DNA from: an uncultured Eubacteriales bacterium
Lineage (GTDB): Bacteria > Bacillota > Clostridia > Christensenellales > Christensenellaceae
Direction: 5' to 3'
DNA: 9,298 bases
Assembly (NCBI GenBank): GCA_900554725.1
Contig: USII01000030.1
Span: forward strand, 1 to 9,298
Shown here: positions 6,587 through 9,298 of the stretch, one piece after another
Layout of the letters: each line of letters begins with the position of its first letter
How positions within the stretch are numbered: position 1 is the first letter of the stretch
Made by a program: the position numbers and the translations under genes
Notes under the pieces: generated by a model
The model's input: only the letters and a program-made list of their open reading frames with translations
Told to the model about the DNA's origin: nothing
Databases searched by the model: none

Positions 6587-7377
6587 GCCTGACCTTTTAT
6601 CTCGTCGCTCTGGTAAATTTCCCCGCATTCAAAATACTGGCAGCAAAGCTCGGGATGCGCCTGCTCAATCAGCCGGCAGGCATGCTCCATGCCGGCACGC
6701 TCGCTGGCCACATGGCCGCAGATGAGGATGGCCTTTTTCAGGCCGAGCTGCGCCGCATCGCGCACATATTCCCCGCACTTCCATTCACAAACTTCCCCGC
6801 CAATGAGCAGTTCGGCATCCCCTTCCAGGGCTCTCATCATGCGCTCCTCCCCCGGGCAGCCGATGAGCATGGCGATTTTTTTTACCGGCGCATCCACAGC
6901 GCCTACCATGCGGATATGCTCCGCGCCCCACTTTTCCTCCAGCTGCGCCTTGATCTGCCGCGGGCTTTGCGCCTCTTCCAGCAAAAACTCAAATCGCCCA
7001 TCGTAGGCGCCCTTCCAGCCAAGAGCCTTCAGCTGCCCTTCTATGATACCATCGGGCATGCGCTCATGCAGATGATCGTGCCAGCGCCAGAGCACCATGC
7101 CGCTCTGCTCTATCAGCGTTTTTTTGATGCTCCGCACGCGCTCCTGTTCTCTTCCTTCTTGCTCATCCCAATGGTCGTAGTAGGTGGGCTCGTGGGTAAT
7201 AAGCAGGTCTGCCCCCCAGGCGGCCGCCCGGGCAATGACATTTGGCGTTGCGATAAAGCAGGTTCCCACCCGCTTTACCTGCTTTTTGGGATCTCCCGCC
7301 TTGCAGGTATCCACCGTCGGAGAAATTCTCCGCTCTGCCCAGCCCAAAAGCTCTTCCATCAGCTCGCTTGCCTTCAT
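6583..7377 (-). CDS. NIF3/DUF34-family dinuclear-metal protein
   Basis: This 264-residue protein belongs to the NIF3-like family, hexameric rings with a two-metal centre. Some members are linked to GTP cyclohydrolase I-type or metal-insertase roles, but the function is unsettled. Visible motifs are GTCFIATPNVIARAAAWGAD (38-57), ITHEPTYY (60-67), HDHLHE (100-105), IGGEVCEW (192-199) and the C-terminal ILICGHVASERAGMEH (217-232), whose His222 and Glu226 match the usual metal-binding end. The first site reads His-Glu where many relatives have His-His. I chose ATG 7375-7377 because GGGGAGG lies six bases upstream. The frame stays open to 7611, but that stretch is low-complexity and crosses the divergent promoter. 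A weak A/T-rich hairpin (6577-6598) surrounds the stop and may be a poor terminator, so read-through into pflB is possible. Confidence 0.85.
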   Translation of the reverse strand: MKASELMEELLGWAERRISPTVDTCKAGDPKKQVKRVGTCFIATPNVIARAAAWGADLLITHEPTYYDHWDEQEGREQERVRSIKKTLIEQSGMVLWRWHDHLHERMPDGIIEGQLKALGWKGAYDGRFEFLLEEAQSPRQIKAQLEEKWGAEHIRMVGAVDAPVKKIAMLIGCPGEERMMRALEGDAELLIGGEVCEWKCGEYVRDAAQLGLKKAILICGHVASERAGMEHACRLIEQAHPELCCQYFECGEIYQSDEIKGQA

Positions 7378-7468
7378 ATTCTTCCTCCCCATTTGCTTCG
7401 CCTGCACGAGCGCTTTTTGCGCCTCAGGCACCCTTAGGTTACTATTCTTCTCCCGATACAGAAAATCC

Positions 7469-7497
7469 TTGTCCGATTGCGCCCGGGCCGGTATACT
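7469..7497 (+). promoter_or_regulatory. Sigma-A promoter of the glycerol-1-phosphate dehydrogenase gene
   Basis: TTGTCC (7469-7474), a 17-bp spacer and TATACT (7492-7497) place the start of transcription near 7504. That is downstream of the possible upstream ATG at 7477, which rules that start out. The roughly 27-nt leader is purine-rich and carries AAGGAG at 7517-7522. The rest of the 153-bp divergent gap shows no clear promoter for the minus-strand NIF3-family gene. Confidence 0.7.
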
Positions 7498-7530
7498 GAA
7501 AGAAAAGAAGAAAAAGAAGGAGAAAGAAAA

Positions 7531-8925
7531 ATGGAGCTTTCCAGCATGAGCATTTCGGATATCCTGCAAAAGGGCAGCATAGATGGCTGTTCCTGCGGCA
7601 GGCGGCATCAAACGCAGCTCGCATATCTGGAGCTGGGCCCGGGGGCAATCGCCAGGCTGCCCGATCTTTTAAGGCGGGCGGGCCTGGAGCGGCCTTTTCT
7701 CGTTTCAGATCCCAATACCCAAAAAGCCGCCGGAGAGCAGGCACGCCTGCTTCTAAAGGATGCTGGAATTCCCTTTGAGGCCCTGGTGCTGCGAGAGGGG
7801 CGGCCAGAGCCGGATGAAGCCGCGCTGGGTGAGCTTTGCATGCGCTTTGACGCATCCTGCGATTGCATTTTGGCAGTGGGCAGCGGCGTTATCAACGATC
7901 TCTGCAAGATGTTGGCCGCTGCCGTGGGCAAGCGCAGCATTCTCATCGCCACAGCGCCCAGCATGGATGGCTTTGCCTCTGCCTCCGGCTCCATGATCGT
8001 GGGAGGAGTAAAAGTGAGCCTGCCCTGCCCCTGCCCTATCGGGGTCATCGCGGATACACAGATTATGGCGGCTGCGCCTATGCGCATGCTCCAGGCAGGC
8101 CTGGGCGATGCCCTTGCAAAATATATCTCCATCTGCGAATGGCGCATCTCCCACCTGGTTACAGGGGAATACTACTGCCCCGAAATTGCCCAGATGGTGC
8201 GCAACTCGCTTAAGAGAACCGTCGCCCAGGCAGATAAGCTGCTTGCACGGGATTTGGATGCTGTGGGCAATGTGGCCGAGGCCCTCATCCTCTCGGGGAT
8301 TGCCATGAGCTTTGCCGGCCTTTCCCGCCCGGCTTCGGGCATCGAGCACTATTTTTCCCATATGTGGGAAATGCTCGCCCTTCAGCAGGGGCAGGAATGC
8401 GACCTTCATGGAATTCAGGTGGGCGTGGGCACGCTTCTTGCCGCGCGGCTGTACGAATGGATTCGCCAGGTTCGCCCGGATAAGCTCCGGGCCCAGGAGC
8501 ATATGCGCTGCTTTAGCCAGGCGGCATGGGAGGCGGAGATGCCCAGCTATTTCGGCTCGGCCGCAGGGGAGATCATTGCGGCAGAAAAGCGCCTGCATAA
8601 AAACGATCCTCAAAAGCACGCCCGGCGCCTTTGCAGGATTATGGAACACTGGGACGAGATTTTAAATATCATAGAGCAGGAGGTTCCTTCCTACAGCTTT
8701 ATCTATAACATCATGCATCAGGCGCAAATGCCCCTTCTTTCGGGCGATCTGGGCATCTCTGCCCGGCAGGTGAAAAGCGCTTTCCTGGGCACTCGGGAGA
8801 TCCGGGATAAATATGTTGCGAGCAGCCTGCTTTGGGATTTGGGGCTGGAGAAGGAATTCGCAAAGCGGCTGGAACAGAGCGTGCTTGCAGAGCAGGAAAG
8901 TGAAAAGCGCGCCGGAAAAAAGTAA
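7531..8925 (+). CDS. sn-Glycerol-1-phosphate dehydrogenase, AraM/EgsA-like
   Basis: This 464-residue NAD(P)H-dependent enzyme would reduce dihydroxyacetone phosphate to sn-glycerol-1-phosphate, the mirror image of the usual bacterial glycerol-3-phosphate. Motifs of the iron-alcohol-dehydrogenase-like fold are in order: nucleotide-binding AVGSGVINDLCK (115-126), TAPSMDGFAS (141-150), then the metal ligands Asp193 (GLGDALAK), His273 (SGIEHYFSH) and His293 (CDLHGIQVG). RPASGIEHYFSHMWEM closely resembles B. subtilis AraM. It is longer than AraM (394 residues). Extra sequence lies at an N-terminal CSCGRRH patch (20-26) and in the C-terminal helical half. The start is ATG 7531 with AAGGAG eight bases upstream. 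It is monocistronic by its own promoter, and no obvious terminator follows before the next promoter. No heptaprenylglyceryl phosphate synthase (PcrB) or arabinose genes are in view, so the fate of the product is unknown. Confidence 0.92.
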   Translation: MELSSMSISDILQKGSIDGCSCGRRHQTQLAYLELGPGAIARLPDLLRRAGLERPFLVSDPNTQKAAGEQARLLLKDAGIPFEALVLREGRPEPDEAALGELCMRFDASCDCILAVGSGVINDLCKMLAAAVGKRSILIATAPSMDGFASASGSMIVGGVKVSLPCPCPIGVIADTQIMAAAPMRMLQAGLGDALAKYISICEWRISHLVTGEYYCPEIAQMVRNSLKRTVAQADKLLARDLDAVGNVAEALILSGIAMSFAGLSRPASGIEHYFSHMWEMLALQQGQECDLHGIQVGVGTLLAARLYEWIRQVRPDKLRAQEHMRCFSQAAWEAEMPSYFGSAAGEIIAAEKRLHKNDPQKHARRLCRIMEHWDEILNIIEQEVPSYSFIYNIMHQAQMPLLSGDLGISARQVKSAFLGTREIRDKYVASSLLWDLGLEKEFAKRLEQSVLAEQESEKRAGKK

Positions 8926-8952
8926 AATATTTGTTTTCCTGCTCCTTGGTGA

Positions 8953-8981
8953 TTGATATTTGTTCATAAATAAGTTACAAT
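8953..8981 (+). promoter_or_regulatory. Strong sigma-A promoter of the right-edge membrane protein
   Basis: TTGATA (8953-8958), a 17-bp spacer and TACAAT (8976-8981) are each five of six to consensus and lie in AT-rich DNA. Transcription would start near 8988, giving a leader of about 27 nt before the ATG at 9015. Confidence 0.75.
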
Positions 8982-9014
8982 TAAGTCATCATAAATTTAA
9001 AGGAGTTCTTTATC

Positions 9015-9298
9015 ATGAATCAAACAAATGCACCGGGCAAAACACTTTTGTTGGTTGTCGGAATTTTGCTGGTTATCTTTAGCGTCATCAGTCTGATTGT
9101 TCTTATCCCAACCTTTGTCCTTCTCACACCGGCTCTTTCCCTTGGCGCACTGGGCGTGCTTCTGCTTGTGGCCGTCCTTCTCTCCTGCGCCACCGTGATT
9201 ATCGACCTCATTGCCGGCATCATGGGAATTGTAAACCGCGAAAAGCCTGAAAAAGCGAAAGTCTGCATGAGCCTTGGCATCACCATGATCTCCATTAC
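9015..9298 (+). CDS. Small multi-pass membrane protein of unknown function (3' end outside window)
   Basis: The frame is open from ATG 9015 to the window edge, 94 codons, with AAAGGAG at 8999-9005 nine bases upstream and a strong promoter. It starts with a short polar N-terminus (MNQTNAPGK). A hydrophobic segment from about residues 10-38 follows, then a second long one from about 42-74 ending in DLIAGIMGIVNR. A charged KPEKAKV cytoplasmic loop comes next, and a further membrane segment begins at the edge. The GIMGIVNREKPEKAKVC motif recalls small uncharacterised membrane proteins of gut Firmicutes, but I cannot name a family. There is no cleavable signal peptide. The function is unknown. Confidence 0.75.
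   Translation, partial: MNQTNAPGKTLLLVVGILLVIFSVISLIVLIPTFVLLTPALSLGALGVLLLVAVLLSCATVIIDLIAGIMGIVNREKPEKAKVCMSLGITMISI

Noticed and set aside
6463..7437. Plus-strand frame opposite the NIF3-family gene
   Set aside because: It is antisense to recognisable NIF3 motifs and begins inside the riboswitch.
7477..7530. Upstream start for the glycerol-1-phosphate dehydrogenase
   Set aside because: It lies upstream of the predicted transcription start, inside the promoter spacer, and has no RBS.
7378..7611. N-terminal extension of the NIF3-family protein
   Set aside because: It contains a Phe/Ser low-complexity run created by the purine-rich leader of the opposite gene and crosses that gene's promoter. 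ATG 7377 has a proper RBS.
9020..9295. Minus-strand frame opposite the right-edge membrane protein
   Set aside because: The plus strand has a strong promoter, an RBS and typical membrane-protein sequence. The minus frame has no ribosome signal in view.

Overview
The window reads as chromosomal DNA of a moderately GC-rich, low-oxygen Firmicute, probably class Clostridia. The evidence is strong AGGAGG-type ribosome binding sites, a pyruvate formate-lyase with its activase behind a ZTP riboswitch, a VanS-like sensor kinase with VanR-type boxes, and an AraM-like glycerol-1-phosphate dehydrogenase. The genus cannot be named from sequence alone. No tRNA, rRNA, insertion sequence, CRISPR array or phage gene was seen.

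Left part (1-2394). A VanS-type histidine kinase enters from outside the window and is broken by a -1 frameshift near 755-775. Its stop codon lies inside a set of 11-bp-spaced repeats that match the VanR consensus. Next comes a near-perfect 22-bp hairpin that ends in a T run and contains the whole ribosome binding site of the following gene, a membrane acyltransferase of the OafA/acyltransferase-3 type. That gene converges with, and overlaps by 53 bp, a small minus-strand gene of unknown function that may belong to the DUF3232 family.

Middle part (2395-6582). A creatininase-family amidohydrolase is read rightward from its own extended -10 promoter and ends at a bidirectional terminator. On the minus strand lies the pflB-pflA operon: pyruvate formate-lyase followed 17 nt later by its radical-SAM activating enzyme. 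Its roughly 190-nt leader holds a complete ZTP (formerly 'pfl' motif) riboswitch. The 3' strand of the aptamer is shared with an intrinsic terminator, so ZTP/ZMP binding should switch the operon on. The likely physiology is that low 10-formyl-tetrahydrofolate raises ZMP/ZTP, which raises PFL and therefore formate supply for one-carbon metabolism.

Right part (6583-9298). A NIF3/DUF34-family protein is read leftward, and its stop codon overlaps the -35 box of the pfl promoter. Divergent from it, a sn-glycerol-1-phosphate dehydrogenase is read rightward from a good sigma-A promoter. A small multi-pass membrane protein with its own strong promoter then runs off the right edge.

No new multi-gene system is evident. 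The most interesting material is regulatory: the riboswitch/terminator, and the VanR-box plus RBS-masking hairpin ahead of the acyltransferase.
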